Positions 11,042-23,856 of a stretch of 64,000 nt of DNA are shown here, in pieces; the stretch's first letter is position 1; each line of letters opens with the position of its first letter. The translations under genes and the position numbers were made by a program. The notes beneath the pieces are model-generated. The model was not told the origin of the DNA. It saw only the letters and a program-made list of their open reading frames with translations, and ran no database searches. Source of the stretch: Termitomyces sp. T153 (lineage: Eukaryota > Basidiomycota > Agaricomycetes > Agaricales > Lyophyllaceae); the NCBI GenBank assembly GCA_018296165.2, contig JACKQL020000006.1:620001-684000 (forward strand), in the 5' to 3' direction.

Positions 11042-14000
11042 GGGCTGCTCTGGGGTTGGTGTGATGTTCTAGGCTCAGGATTGGGTAAGCCAGGGTGGCA
11101 AGTCAGTGATGTATGCTGGGGTCAGGAACAGTGTTGGATGGTTCTGTGGGCTCAGGAGGGGAAGGGGAAGCACTGGGGCCTGCAGGAAATGTGTTGTGGT
11201 TTGCTAGGAGGCTGTTGGAGTTTGCTGGAGAAGTGTCAGAGTTAGCTGAAGTAGATGCTATGGGTGGATGATGGTTGGGGTGGGTTGAGAGAGTGTTGGT
11301 GGGTACTCCAGGAAGGTGTAGGGCTGCTAGGAGAGGTCGGGAGGCCTGGGAATGGGTTGTGACATCATCCCCCCTTCAGCATTGAGACCCTCAAGACATG
11401 GGGAATGGGCCAGGGATCAGTGAGGGCATGGGAATTGAAACCAAAGCAATAGTGATCAAACTGCAGCAAGCAGTGGCAGCATGGGGAGCAAAGTTGAAGC
11501 ATGGCCACTGATCATCAAAGAGCTCTTCCCAATAAAATAAAAGGGTCAGATATACCCCAGTGCTTCTCCAACTATTCAAATGTCTTCCACAGCATTGTCA
11601 TCAGCATTGTTGTCAGCTTACTCAACTCCTCTACTATTAGACAATAACTGCATTGAGGTGTTGTATCACAACCCATCCCCAGACCTCTGCACCTCTCCTC
11701 TAAGCTATCCCACTTCCCCAGAGTTTCCTCCAATGCTCCCTTGGCCTGCTCCAACCTTTGTTTACCCACAGTACCTACCCCAGTTAACTCTGACACTTGT
11801 CCAGCAAACCCTGACTGCCCTCCTGGCAAACCCCAATGCATTCCTTGCAGGCCCAAATGCTTCTCCTTCCCCTTCTGAGCTCACAGAACTCCCCAACACT
11901 GTAACTGACCCCAGCATACATCACTGACTCGCCACTCTGGCTTATCCAACCCTGAGCCTGGAACATCATGCCAATCACAGGGTGGCCCATGTTCTCATTT
12001 GATCTCATCATTATATCATCATAGCCTGCCTACTGATCATAACTGATACTCATTGACTCCACACAGCTCCAACAAGCCCCACTGCCAGACCTACTATTCC
12101 CAGAGCAGTTCCAGTAGTTGATATATAAGTTGTAGAGTAGCATCCAACTCCAGACCTTGCTATTTGCTTAGCCCCAAAACCCATCAACATTAATTGATCC
12201 TCCACCAAACTCCAGCCCCACTCCCATCACTTGTGTAGCCTTTGATTGTCTGCACCCTTCCATACTCACCTCCAGACTCATACCTGGAACTTCTCCAAAT
12301 CCAACCCTTCTTTGTACCTTGTCTTAGACTTCCCAAGACCACTTCAGACTTGCTCAGACCACTCCCTATGGCTTACTCTTGCAAGTATCTGAAGTCCAGA
12401 CCTCTCCAAAGCACTAGGTTCTCAGTGCAGGACATTGCATTTACCTAGTAAGGACTAAGTTGACTTGGTCCTTCTGGCCAACTGTGCAGGGCACAAGACA
12501 CCCTGCAGTTCCAAATATCTGTCAAGGGCTGCTAGGTCCTTGCAGGTGGTAAGGGACTCCCAGCCCCCCTCAATGCCACACCTCCCCCAAGGGCCCAGAA
12601 AACAATACTGACTTCTTCTGGACCCTTTACAGCCTTGTTCAAAGTCTGCATATCACCAATATCCAATCCAATGACTCTCTGACAGTTCCCACTCCACTCT
12701 GTCACATGTAAAAGCCTCCAATGCTTTGCCAGCAAGAAATTCAAACTCTTCACACCCTCTGAACCAACCCCCAGGACACCAACTCTCCAATACAAGCCCT
12801 GCTATCATTGGAATCACCCCTAACTCCAACAGCCCCCCTCCTCCTCAACAAATCAAGATTCCAAGACTGGTGCCCCACTACCAACCTTGAATTCAATCTC
12901 TGGAACCAGCTAGGGCTACTCTGGTTACCAGGATGTCAACCCCACCCAACTTCTGACTTGACAAGCCCTGCAATAAAATTCTTAAGCACAGATACAACTC
13001 CAGCAAACCCCCTCTCCCTCTCCCTCCAGTTTCCTAGGTCCAATGCCTCTGACCCAACTCTAGCAGCTCCAGAGCAACCAAATAGAATCCCCAACTCACA
13101 GGATAGCCAAGAAAGGAAGGAACATGCACCTCTGCCACAGCTTCCTTGAAAACTCTCCAAAGCTTCTCCCCAACCACTCCCAAAAATCAACATGAGAGCT
13201 GCAGTACCCTGACCAACAGCACCAGACAACTCTGGACCCCATTGCCCACAACTTCAACACTCTCCCCCATTGATCCACAACCCCTGGTATCCAAATATTC
13301 CATGCCACCACACTCACATGCACTTCACAAGATGGGGTTCTCATCAACTACCAACCCCACCACCCTTGCCAGGAGAATGCCCAAGCACTATAACTACTCT
13401 GCCAGAGCAAAGACAGGAGAGAGACATCCCATACAAAGTATTTTCTCCAGGGTACCATGAATTTTCTGATGCATTCTCCAAGGAAAGAGTAATGCACTTT
13501 CCCTCACACCCATTGTAAAGTTGAACTTGAAGAATGCTGTTTCCATCCTTTGACCTACCCTCTGTCAAAAACCAAACTTGGGACACTCACCTCACAAGCT
13601 CAGCAAGACATTGTGTGCCCCAATCTTTCCTACCAGAGTCACAGCCCAACTGTCCATCACTTCCATCCCTTCAACAAGATCTACAACCTGTTGAAAGTCA
13701 AACTCAGAAACTCAAAACACCACCCCACAAGCTCAGCAAAACATCATACACTCTGACCTCCTCTACTGGAGTCACAACTCAGCTGCCAAGGGAAATGGAT
13801 GGCCTCTCTGAGTCCATAGCAACTATCAGGAACTCAATAAAGTCCTTAAAAGAAGTGGTATCCACTTTCCCTGATTGAAAATCTTGTTAACTGCCTCCAC
13901 AGTGCTAAGACATATTTCTGCTCTAGCTACAACAATGTCCAGACTGCTCTAGACCATGAATAGAAGACTGCCCACCACATCCATCTTCACTCCTTCAAGT

Positions 14001-15190
14001 CCTGAGTGATGCCCTTGAACAACCAGCTCTCCTGCCATCCTACAGCACTTGTGGATGATCTCCTCCACACCATGGATAATGCTTTTGCAAACTTGGATAA
14101 CAATTTGACTCACTCAAATTCTTGGAGGGACAACTGGAACATGTCCACCACATCCTAGAACAACTTCAGAAGTACCACCCCCATCACCAAACAACTCTGC
14201 CACTTGCCTGCTCACTGGCCCAAGAACCCCTCCAAATATGACCTTGCACCCTGCTACCACTACAGTTGACCTAACACAAAACTTGATGCCCTTCCACTCA
14301 AAAGCCCAATGTGTGCCCAAGAAAGCTCTTTGGGACTGAGCAAAATGAATCCCACCACCCCATAGTAAACCCCATTAAGCATTTGCATGTTGTGCTGATT
14401 TAAATAAGGAAGGAACCCCCCACCAACTCTGGACCTCCCTCCCCACTCAGCACAACTCCTGATGCAACTCTGCCAATGAGCCAACCCCTTGACCTACTCC
14501 TTATACTGTGCCTGGGCCTCTGGTTCCTGCTCTGAGAAGAATGGACTGACAAAACACACCACCAGACCCCTTCCCCCACTCAGCACCATTTCCAAAGACA
14601 GCTCCCTCAATAAGCCAGCAGCCAACCTGTCCCTTGTGTTACCTCTGGACCACTGGCTCCTATCTCAGGAAGGACAAACCCATAGAACACATCTCCAGAC
14701 TCCTTCCACCACTCAGCATGGTACCCAGAAATAACTCTGCAAGAACTATTAATCCACTATCACACTGTCTCCAGACCTCCCACTCTCACTCTGGGAATAA
14801 CAAATTTATGCTCCAGACCCTACCCCCTACCAATGCCCTAAAGCTCCAGAGACACCAGGAATACATAATACTCTCCCACTCATCTCTGGACTCACACTTT
14901 GACCAGGAATAAAAAAGGATGCCATGCAAACCCACCTAATCAAGTACTCATTAAACCCCACTGCACCACCAACAACACTCTGGAGTTCAGCAAACATTTA
15001 TCCAGACAAAGCTCTGCCAAGACACAAACCTCCAGACACCATCAGTCCTCAAAATCAATCCATCAACCACCCCACACTTGGAGATTGATGGATCACAAGA
15101 ATGAGCAAGCCAGACCATTGGAAAGTATCTCTGCCCCTACATTGACAACTCACAGAACAACTGGTGTGCAGCACTCCCATTCCACAATAA
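11042..15190. mobile_element. Mosaic of Gypsy family A remnants inside element C
   Basis: A composite insertion in the RT gene of C. 11042-11364 is the first third of a family A LTR in minus orientation, starting TGTCACAACCC at 11364. 11365-11580 is the region next to a 3' LTR, also minus, including a C-tract that is the polypurine tract in reverse. 11662-12455 is a family A LTR in plus orientation with an internal deletion. 12460-15190 is strongly deleted plus-strand interior, where I can match short pieces to the full family A copy: YHEFSDAFSKE (13455), SSYNNVQTALDH (13922) and the integrase piece CTTNNTLEFSKHL (about 14960-15000). No target duplication is visible, so this is a rearranged product, not one clean insertion. 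Confidence 0.65.
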
Positions 15191-15779
15191 GGTAGACACA
15201 CTAGCAAAATGGAAGACCCCAACATGCCATGAGCTATTGAGTGGATCCCTGGGTGCAGCTGGCTACCTAGAAGATGACATAGATCAAGTTAGGATACCCA
15301 TTGGGGTATTACACAGCCTAACAAGTGCAAATGTACCTTCTCAGTGGATGAAAACTCACCAATGAGCATTTGAGGAGGTGAAGAGGCATGCTATATAATG
15401 CTGCGACCACCATTGTTGACCACTGGAGTATGGGCCAGGCAAGCTGCCAGTGAACATAATTACCAATGGATGTATTACAGGAATTGGTGGCATTGTAAGC
15501 CAGGGCAAGGACTAGAAGAAGGTGAAAGTGGCCACATTCTACTTGGCAAAGTTAAATTCTGCTCAACAGCACTATCCTACACATGGGTGGAGTTGTTGGC
15601 AGGGGTAGAGATAATGAAACATCACCAGGATATTCTGCAGGGGACTCACTTCAGATGGTACACCAACCATAAGGGGTTGATACACCTGTCTCTACACCAG
15701 GCAAGGTGGATGGAGAAATTGTCAGCCTTTGATTTTGAGGTAATTTACATACCTGGCACTGAGGACATCCTCTCAGATG
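15190..15779 (+). pseudogene. Gypsy element C: RT C-terminus and RNase H
   Basis: Continuation of the pol gene broken at 11041. Readable blocks are a thumb-region VDTLAKWKTPTCHELLSGSL (15190-15250), LGAAGYLEDDIDQVRIPIGV, then an RNase H with FYLAKLNSAQQHYP and HFRWYTNHKGLIHL (15647-15690), ending FDFEVIYIPGTEDILSD. The next codons are separated by a solo LTR; across its target duplication the frame continues as ALSCLYSNEAPG, the normal family ending. Stops and frameshifts are present. Confidence 0.8.
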
Positions 15780-16910
15780 TGTCATGACCCATTTCCAGAA
15801 CCCCAGACCTTGTTTCCAGCCACCTTGCTTCCCCAGAGTTCACCCCCATCTCCCCCTTTGACTTCCCCAACCTTTGCTCACCCATGGCACCCACTCCAAG
15901 TAACTTCAACACTTCTCTGGCAAACCCCAACAGCCCCCTGGCTAACTCCAATGCCTTCTCCACAGCCATCAACACTTCCTCTGACTCTCCTGAGTCCCTG
16001 GAACCCTTCCTCACCATTCCTGACTCCACTGTACATCACCAGCTCATCACCCTGGTTCACCTGACTTACTCCAGAGCATCACAACAACCCTGGGATAGCC
16101 CATGTTCTTGACTGATCCCATCAGAATATCACCACAGCCCATCCCCTGATCACAACTGACACCCATCAACTCTGCATGACCCCATTGAGCTCCACTACCA
16201 GACCCACTATCCTCAGAGCTGTCCCAGTAGTGTGTATATAAGTTGTAGAATAGCATCCCATACTCTAGTCTTGATATTACCTGCCTTATCTGATGTGTTT
16301 CTGATTGTTTCTGTCTCATGTTTTGTGTTCTGTGTTACATTTCCCTTTCTCTCAGTCTCCCAGTCTTATATCAGTCTCCTGGTCTTGTCTTGTCTCTATC
16401 TCATTATTGTTTTATTATTGTTTCATATCTCTGCCTGAATCTATTTTGTTCTTGTCTTGTTTGACTCTATTTTCTTCATTGTGTTCAAAGTCCTTTCAAT
16501 CCTAATGCCATTACAAACTCCATGCTTACAATTACAAACCTCAAACATTCCTTAAACCAACTCTGGACCTTGCTATTTGCTCAGCCCTGAAACCCATCAG
16601 CTTCTGTTGATCCCCCATCAAATTTTGGCTCCACTCCCACACTTGCATAGCCTCCATTTGCCCTGCACCTCCAATACTTGCTTCCAGACTTGTGCCTGAT
16701 GCCCCCTTCAAGTTCAACCCTTCTCCATACCTTGTCTTAGACTTCCCCAGACCACCCTGGACTTGCTCAGATCACTCCCCCTTGCTTATCCTCACAAGTC
16801 TCTGAGGTCTAGACCTTCTCCAATGCCAAGTTATCAGTGCAGGATATCACATCTGCCTAGTAAGGACTCACCCAGTGTAGCTGAGCCCCCATGGTCAGTG
16901 GAATCTGACA
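15780..16910 (+). mobile_element. Solo LTR of Gypsy family A, target duplication AGATG
   Basis: A 1131-bp element starting TGTCATGACCC and ending TCTGACA, flanked by the perfect 5-bp direct repeat AGATG (15775-15779 and 16911-16915). It has a TATATAA box near 16217 and a T-rich downstream stretch typical of the R/U5 part. No internal coding region accompanies it, so it is what remains after recombination between two LTRs. It sits in the RNase H gene of element C, whose frame reads through if the LTR and one duplication are removed. Confidence 0.95.
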
Positions 16911-18877
16911 AGATGCACTATCTTGCCTATACTCAAATGAGGCACCTGGAATAGTATGTGCCATGATGGAATACACTGAGTCTGATGATGCACTGCATAG
17001 TAAGCTGGGCCTCCACAAATTGTCTCACCCTGTGCTAGTGGGTCTAGAAGCTTTGGTGGTCTTGATGTTGGTTGTGTTTGATAAAGGAAGGAAGCAAGTT
17101 CAGGTGGGCACAATTACATGGAGTATGGCATGTGTGGAGGGCATGTCAACAAGTGCAAGTGATGACTAGTTGGGGTTGGAAGATGCCACCATCCCAGGTG
17201 ATGTATAGCCAAGGCAATCTGCTTGTCTTTCCAATAAGAATGCTAATAAGGTTTCTTGCAATGGCAGAGGAATGGAGGGTGGGAGTAGAGAACAGAGAAA
17301 CAACATGACAACAAGGCAGTCAGCTCATGACATTGCACCAAAGCTAGCCAAAATAGCCAGGGTTGATGCAATTGAAGATGCTAATATGAAAATAAGCCCA
17401 ATAGCTGCAACTGAATTACTGACAAATATCAATGTCAAAGAATTAGTTAAGTTTCAACATGAGAAGGACACTACTCTCAAGAAAGTGTTTGATCACCTGG
17501 AGGGACAACAAAACTTCAAAGTAGACAAAATAAATGGATTGATCTATTTAAAGGAAGGAAAATAAAGACTACTATGCATGCCTAAGGTATACCTGCATGG
17601 GAGAAGCATCAGGGAAAGTATAATACAGGATGGGCACTCATTCTTGGCCTATCTGGGAGTGAAGAAGATATATGACTATTTAAGAAATCATGTCTGGTGG
17701 AAGACATTGGCTGAGGATGTACAAAAGTATTGTGAAACCCACATTACTTGCAGAAGAAGCAAGCCTAGTAATCAGAAACCAGCAGGGCTATTAAACCCAC
17801 TTGAAATACCTTCAATTCCTTGGGAATCCATTGGCATTGATTTTATGGAACCATTACCCAAGTCATCTGATCATGACACTATGTATGGCTCAATCACATT
17901 GATTATTGACTTACACATGGCCATGGTCTACTTGCTCCCAGGCCACACAAATTATAATGCAAAGGATATTGCAAAGCTCATATTCACTAAAGTATACAAG
18001 CATCATAGACTCCCAAAGACTATAGTAAGTGACTGTGATCCATGGTTTACAAGCAAGTTTTAGGATCAGCTTAACAAGCTAATCAGCATGCAGTTGAGTA
18101 TGTTGAGTGTGCACCTGCAATTGGATGGTCCACAGAATGTGCAAACAGGACAGTCACCTAGGACAATCAGTCAGACTGGGTACAACATCTACTGGCTATC
18201 AAGTTTGCTATTGATTGTGCATGATCTGAGTCTACAGAGTTTGCACCACTCTTTCTGAACTCAAGATGGATGCCTTGACCACTTATTTGGGAAAGTAACA
18301 AGCCTGTAGAGTGGAAATATGTAGGTGTCCATGATTTTGCCATGAAAATGAAACTGGCAATCATGCAAGCTCACAATAATATAATTGCTGCTCATGTCAA
18401 GCAGATCAGGGATGCAAATCAGAGGCATTGGCCAGCTAGGTTTGCAAAAGGAGATTAAATATCACCATGCCTAAGGGACTTGCTAGGAAACTTTGCTCTA
18501 AGTTCATGGGCTCATATGCATCATTGAGGAATTTGATGGGGACATGTTTTGCATAAACCTCTCACCTGCCCTGGAAAGAAGAGGTATTCATGAAACCTTT
18601 CATGCTTCATTGCTTTGCATTCACATTCCAAATGATGATTGCTTATTTTCTGGAAGGCTAGACAGCCAAATTTTGGAATCAGACAAGGGCAAATGCAAGT
18701 GGGCTGTTGACTGAATAGTGGCTCATGTGGGGTCTATAAAACATGCCACATTTGAAACCCTTTGAAAATTGGGTGGCAAATCATGGTTGCCCTTTACTCA
18801 GGTCTTCCATTTGTGAGAATTGAAGGAATACCTAGAGACTATGGGGATTAACAGCATTTTAGACTTGTCCAAGGAAT
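16911..18877 (+). pseudogene. Gypsy element C: integrase and chromo-like C-terminus
   Basis: Starts with the end of RNase H, then a linker. The integrase part includes a zinc-binding region (DGHSFLAYLGVKKIYDYL, then YCETHITC, 17630-17755) and the catalytic core with the first Asp in SIGIDFMEPLP (17828-17860) and the second in SDCDPWF (18029-18050). The region of the third catalytic residue (18110-18150) is corrupted. After several stops come a RRGIHETFHASLLCIHIPND block (18580-18640) and a chromodomain-like end (18690-18870; WAVD, then FETL, KSWLPF and YLETMGINSILDLSKE). A complete family B element is inserted directly after this point. Too many stops for function. Confidence 0.85.
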
Positions 18878-19222
18878 TGTCAGGGGACGGGGACTTCCAT
18901 TTCTGACCTCTGTAGTGATCTCTGCAGCTTGTACCAGACTCCCAGAAATCTCTGAAGACCCTCAGAACTTCTCACAGTTCCTTGTTATGCACTTCTCTAG
19001 AGTTAGAGCTAGATTTGGCCTTCTGTATAGTTGTTCTCATGCCTCTGCTACCTGCTGATGTGCTACACTGAGCAGCAGGGATCCTTAGACTTATTTGCTT
19101 TGGATTCCCCTCTGCTAGATGATTAGTTACTATTTGTATTATTGGCTACCTTGCTAATATATTTCAGATTCCCCTCTGCTAGTTGCATGATTGAGCTGCT
19201 GCTCCTGCAGGTTGCTCTTATA
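18878..19222 (+). repeat. Family B 5' LTR
   Basis: Starts TGTCAGGGGAC and ends CTTATA where the 3' copy ends CTTACA, so the terminal CA has decayed to TA. The two LTRs align along their whole length (345 and 339 bp). Confidence 0.9.
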
Positions 19223-19329
19223 GCACAACAGGTCTCTAACTTTGGTCTGGAAGCCCCTCATAGCCTGTAGGGAACCCCCAAGTCCCTATCTATTGCTTCC
19301 CTACCAGACTTAAGCACCCACAGAATTCT

Positions 19330-20400
19330 ATGTCTCAGCTTGCCAATCCAGACACTTCCCTAGAGGCTCTAACCCCTCAGGATGAAGCCTGGACTTGCTT
19401 GCTACACCTAGAGAACCAGGTGCAACTGACTCAATCATCCCTTGCCAATCACACAACCATACTCTCTACCCTCCATCAGACCACTGATCATAGTTCCCAA
19501 TCCTACCAGATGCCACTAGAATGCCTGCCCCTCATCTCTACACCACCCCCTCTAACAGCTCTGGCAATTGCTCCTGTAGCTCCAATAACTCTCTGGCCAT
19601 GGATCCCATGCCCCACACTCCTGGAAGCATACAACAATACTCACTCCAGTGAGGAGCACTTCTTTTAGTTCTGTCTCACCTACATCCACCTCAGCAGAGA
19701 TGGCTTTGACTCAGATGCATTGAAGATAGCTTGGCTTTTGTCATATATGAAGACTGGACAGGCCTCCACTTACATGTTATGGGTGTTCCACTACCCCAGA
19801 AGTGTCAGGAGTTTTGCAGATTGGGCCACCTTCAAAAAAGACTTCTGGGCAGAGTTTGTCCTGATTGACCCTGTCAAAACTGCCACTTTAGCCTTTAGCA
19901 CTACATGACAAGGAGCAGTATGGGCAAGGGAGGATGATGCTGGACAAGTACATTGACTCCTTCTAGGTCCTAGTTGAGCAAGCCGCCTACCCCAATGGTC
20001 TCCATCTATGCCTTATGTGGGACTGCCTGCACCCCACACTGATAGAGCATATCAACAACTTGGCCAAGGGCTGCCCAGACAATGAAAGGATTGCCTCCTA
20101 GTGCAAGGTGGCCTGGGATCAGTGGCAGATTATAGAGATCCAATAGGAGCTCTGCCACTTGCATGCAGTGCAGTGCCCTGCTTCAGTTGCCAGTCTCCAT
20201 TATCCTGCTCCTGTACTTGCAGCACCTGCCCCTGCTCTAGCCATCTCTGCAGCATGCCCCTTGCCACTAGGTATTTCCATGAACATAGATGCAGCCTGAC
20301 AGCACTGCCCTGCACCACTACTGTGCCAGAGATGCAAAAAACTGGGGCACTTTGCACAACATTGCCCATTGGATCTGGAGGTGTGCTACCTCTCTATAGT
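19330..20400 (+). pseudogene. Family B gag with zinc knuckle
   Basis: Gag of a chromovirus. The N-terminal part (19330-19665) is open for 112 codons, then a stop. A capsid-like part follows (KTGQASTYMLWVFHYPRS and WATFKKDFWAEFVLIDP, 19750-19880), with a further stop near 19965. It ends with a zinc knuckle CQRCKKLGHFAQHC, C-x2-C-x4-H-x4-C, at about 20328-20370. The protein would package the element RNA. It is inactivated by at least three stops. Confidence 0.8.
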
Positions 20401-23390
20401 AGAGCAGGAGGAACTTCTTCTGCAGCTGTTGGCCACAAAAAACACTGTGGGAACTCCATCCCCAGATGAGCCAGCACTAGAGTTGACTCTGGAAGAGATT
20501 GGTGCTTGTGCACCCCTCCTCCCTGGGCCTGGAGGAGAATATTTAGTCAAGCAACAGATGAGGTGTATGCCTCCATTGCTGGGTACTAACAGGTTCTCAT
20601 GTCTCTTGTTAGAAAATGAAATTGCCCTTCCCAATGTTGATCATTCTAAGATGAAAGAACCTCAGCTTTCCCCTCTAGATATACAAACACCAACTCTGGA
20701 GTTGGCTTCTCTGGTCTTCTTCATTAAGAAAAAGGACAGCTCACTCCAACTGATCCAGAACTACTGGGTTCTTGACACCATGACTGTGAAGAACCACTAC
20801 TCCCTTCCCCTCATCTCCAAGCTTATCAATAACCTCTGGGGTGCATGGTACTTCACTAAACTGGATGTCCAGTGGGGCTATAACAATGTGTGCATCTATG
20901 AGGAAGACAAATGGAAGGCCACCTTTTGGACCAACCAGGGATTGTTTGAACCTCTCATCATGTTCTTCAGACTCACTGATAGCCTGGCCACCTTCCAGAC
21001 CATGATGAACAATATCTTCTGAAATCTCATTGCTGAAGGCATAGTGTGTGTATACCACAACAACATCCTTATCTACACCAAAATGTTGGAGAAGCACTGC
21101 TGGATCACATGCCTTGTCTTGGAATGCCTCTGCCATTACCAGCTCTATCTCAAATCAGAGAAGTGTGAGTTTGAGCAGACCCAGATTAAGTACCCCAGGC
21201 TGATCATCTTGCACAGAGCCATGGAGATGGATCTGGTCAAGGTGGTGGGTGTTGTGGAGTGGCCAGAGCCTAAGGACAAGAAGGAAGTGCAGGCCTTTTT
21301 AGGCCTCACTAACTTCTACTGGAGGTTTATCTAGGACTTCTCACATCATGCCTGCCCTCTGTTTGACCTCACCATAAAGGACACCACCTGGAGCTGGAGG
21401 CCTTCAGAGAAGATGGCCTTTGATGCTCTCAAGCACACTATCACCACCAGACCAGTCCTCCTCTTCCCAGACAACAACTCTCCCTTCTGAGTAGAAGCCA
21501 ACAGCTCTGACTTTGCCACCAGAGCTGTTCTATCACAACAGTCCCCAGAGAATGGGAAGTGGCATCTGGTGGTCCTCTACTCCAAGAGCCTGAATGTGGT
21601 AGAGTGCAACTACAAGATCCATAACAAGGAGATGCTGGCCATCATCTGGTCCTTTGAAAAGTGGCAGCATTTTTTGGAGGGTGCATGGCATAAGTTTGAG
21701 GTTTGGATGGATCACAAGAACCTCAAATACTTTCAGACAGCCAAGAAGCTCAACTGCTGACAAGCCTGGTAGTCCCTCTATCTAGCCAACTCTGACTTCT
21801 GACTGCACCACAAGCAAGGCCAGAGTATGGAGAAGCTAGTCACCCTTTTCCAGAGAGCAGACCATGGCACTGGAAGAGACAACCATAGCAACATTGTGCT
21901 CTTCCATTCCAAATTATTCACAATCTGAGCCATGGAAGGTCTACTTGTCAAGGGAGTGAAGGTGGACATCTTCTAGAACATCCGACATGGAAATTGGAAT
22001 GGTCAGCAGGAGGAACTTGTCACTCAGGCAGCTTGAGCATTGAAATTGGGATATACCACTGGCACCAAGTCTGTCCATGCAGACAAATGGGCCCTCTGAG
22101 ATAGGCTCCTAACCTTCTGGGATTGCATCTATATGCCCAACATCCCAAATCTTCACTGGAGGATTGTAGAGCAACACCATGACTCCCAGATTGCTGGACA
22201 TCCTAGCTGGTGGAAAATGTTAGAGCTAGTATTCCAGAACTACTGGTGATGACAGATGTCCCAGTATATTGTGTCTATACTGGTACATACAATCTCTGCC
22301 TCCAGGCCAAGCTCCAATGCTGTCTCTCCTCTGGACAGCTACATTGCCTTCCTGTCCCCTTGGAATTCTAGAGTGTTGCTTTGGTGGACTTCATTAAAGA
22401 GCTCCCCAATGCCCATGATTATGATGATATCATAGTACTGGTGGACCTATATGGCAAGTGAGCACACTTCATTTCTACTCACACCACTTGCTCTGCCATA
22501 GGCACTGCAAACTTATACTGAAAGAATGTCTGGAAGCTCCACAGCCTCTCCAATGCCTACATATCCAACTGCAGGCCACAATTTGTAGCAGACTTCACTA
22601 GAGAGCTCTACCAACTACTTGGCATGCAGCTTCACACCTCCACCACCTACCACCCATAGGACCAAGTGCATGAATCAGGAGTTTGAGCAGTACCTCCACC
22701 TCTTCTGCAATTAGCACTAGAATGACTGGGAGGAATGCCTCCCTGATACCAAGTTCCAGTACAACAACCATGTTCATGTGGCCACCTGGTTTTTGCCCTT
22801 CTTTCTGGACACCAAACATCACCCATGCATGAGTTTTGAGCTCTGGGCCCAGCCATCAGAGAATGAAGCAGTGAATAAGTTTGTGGACCAAATGAAAAGA
22901 TTACAGGAGGAAGCCTGGGTGGCTCTGGCATAGGCAAAGGATGACATGGCACAATATTACAACTGCAGAAGAACCCTAGTACCCTAGTACCAGCTCAGAG
23001 ATTGGATCTACCTGGATGCCTCTGATATTGCAACCACCCAACCATCAAAAAAGCTCTTGCACCAACAATCAGGATCCTTCACAGTAGAACAGCAAGTTGG
23101 GCCTCTAGCTTATTGGCTCTAGCTCCCTACAGGGATGCACCAGCTCCATCAGGAGTTCTATGTGGTCAAGCTAACTCCAGCCCTGGAGGACTCTATTCTG
23201 GGACAACATCCAGCACCCCTGCCACTTCCAGTGGTGGTCAACAACAATGAGGAGTATGAGGTGGAGGAGATCCTGGATAATTATCTATTCCAACAACAGC
23301 TACAATACAAGGTGAAGTGGAAAGGTTACAGAATTGAGGACATATCTGTGGGAAAACATGCATGCACTAGGGCTGATTAGGGAGTTCCAC
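20400..23390 (+). pseudogene. Family B pol: RT, RNase H, integrase, chromodomain
   Basis: RT runs from about 20690 to 21330 (VFFIKKKDSSLQLIQNYW, NHYSLPLISKLI, KLDVQWGYNNVCI). The catalytic box that should read YLDD reads YHNN at 21055-21066; two of the changes fit CG-to-CA in Leu-Asp-Asp codons. RNase H spans 21470-21760 (YNYKIHNKEML-type block). Integrase spans about 22080-22700, with first Asp in LVDFIKELP (22380), the second Asp changed to Asn in ISNCRPQF (22567) and a broken third block. A chromodomain follows at 23250-23345 (EVEEILDNYL and YKVKWKGYRIEDIS), with a stop shortly after. The chromodomain would target insertions to particular chromatin. Clearly inactive, with stops at 21020, 21333, 21490 and 21760. 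Confidence 0.85.
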
Positions 23391-23500
23391 CAGAGGCACC
23401 CAGACACACTATAAGCCATCCAAGGAATCTACTCCATCTCACTAGTGTATCAGGCAATCCAGAACTTCTTTTACTCCACACATCAAGATGTTGCATGCTA

Positions 23501-23510
23501 GAGGGGGGTT
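23501..23510 (+). other. Family B polypurine tract
   Basis: GAGGGGGG followed by TTAA immediately upstream of the 3' LTR start at 23513. This is where plus-strand DNA synthesis would be primed. Confidence 0.75.
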
Positions 23511-23512
23511 AA

Positions 23513-23851
23513 TGTCAGGGGACTTCCATTTCTGACCTCTGTAGCAATCTCTGCAGTTTGTTTCAGAACCCCAGAGATCTCCAGAGACCCTTGAAACTTC
23601 CCATGATTTCTTGTCAAGCATTTCTCTAGGGTTAGGGATAGCTCTGGCCTTCTGTACAGTTGTTCTCATGCCTCTGCCACCCACTGATGTGCTGCACCAA
23701 GCAGCAGGAATCCTTAGACTTGTTCTCTTCAGCTTCCCCTCTGCTAGGTGATTAGTTACTATTTGTATTGTCAGCTACCTTGCTAATATACTTTGGATTC
23801 CTCTCTGCTAGTTGTATGATTGAGCTGCTGCTCCTGGAGGTTGCCCTTACA
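23513..23851 (+). repeat. Family B 3' LTR
   Basis: Starts TGTCAGGGGAC and ends GCCCTTACA. Pairs with 18878-19222. Confidence 0.9.
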
Positions 23852-23856
23852 GGGAT

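Larger units (their letters stand above)
18878..23851 (+). mobile_element. Complete Ty3/Gypsy chromovirus, family B
   Basis: A 4974-bp element with two LTRs (18878-19222 and 23513-23851), gag, pol and chromodomain in between, and a polypurine tract next to the 3' LTR. Flanking bases are GGAAT on the left and GGGAT on the right, a 5-bp target duplication with one transition. It is inserted in the C-terminal coding region of element C, whose reading resumes after 23856. Stops in gag, RT, RNase H and integrase show it is dead. Confidence 0.9.
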
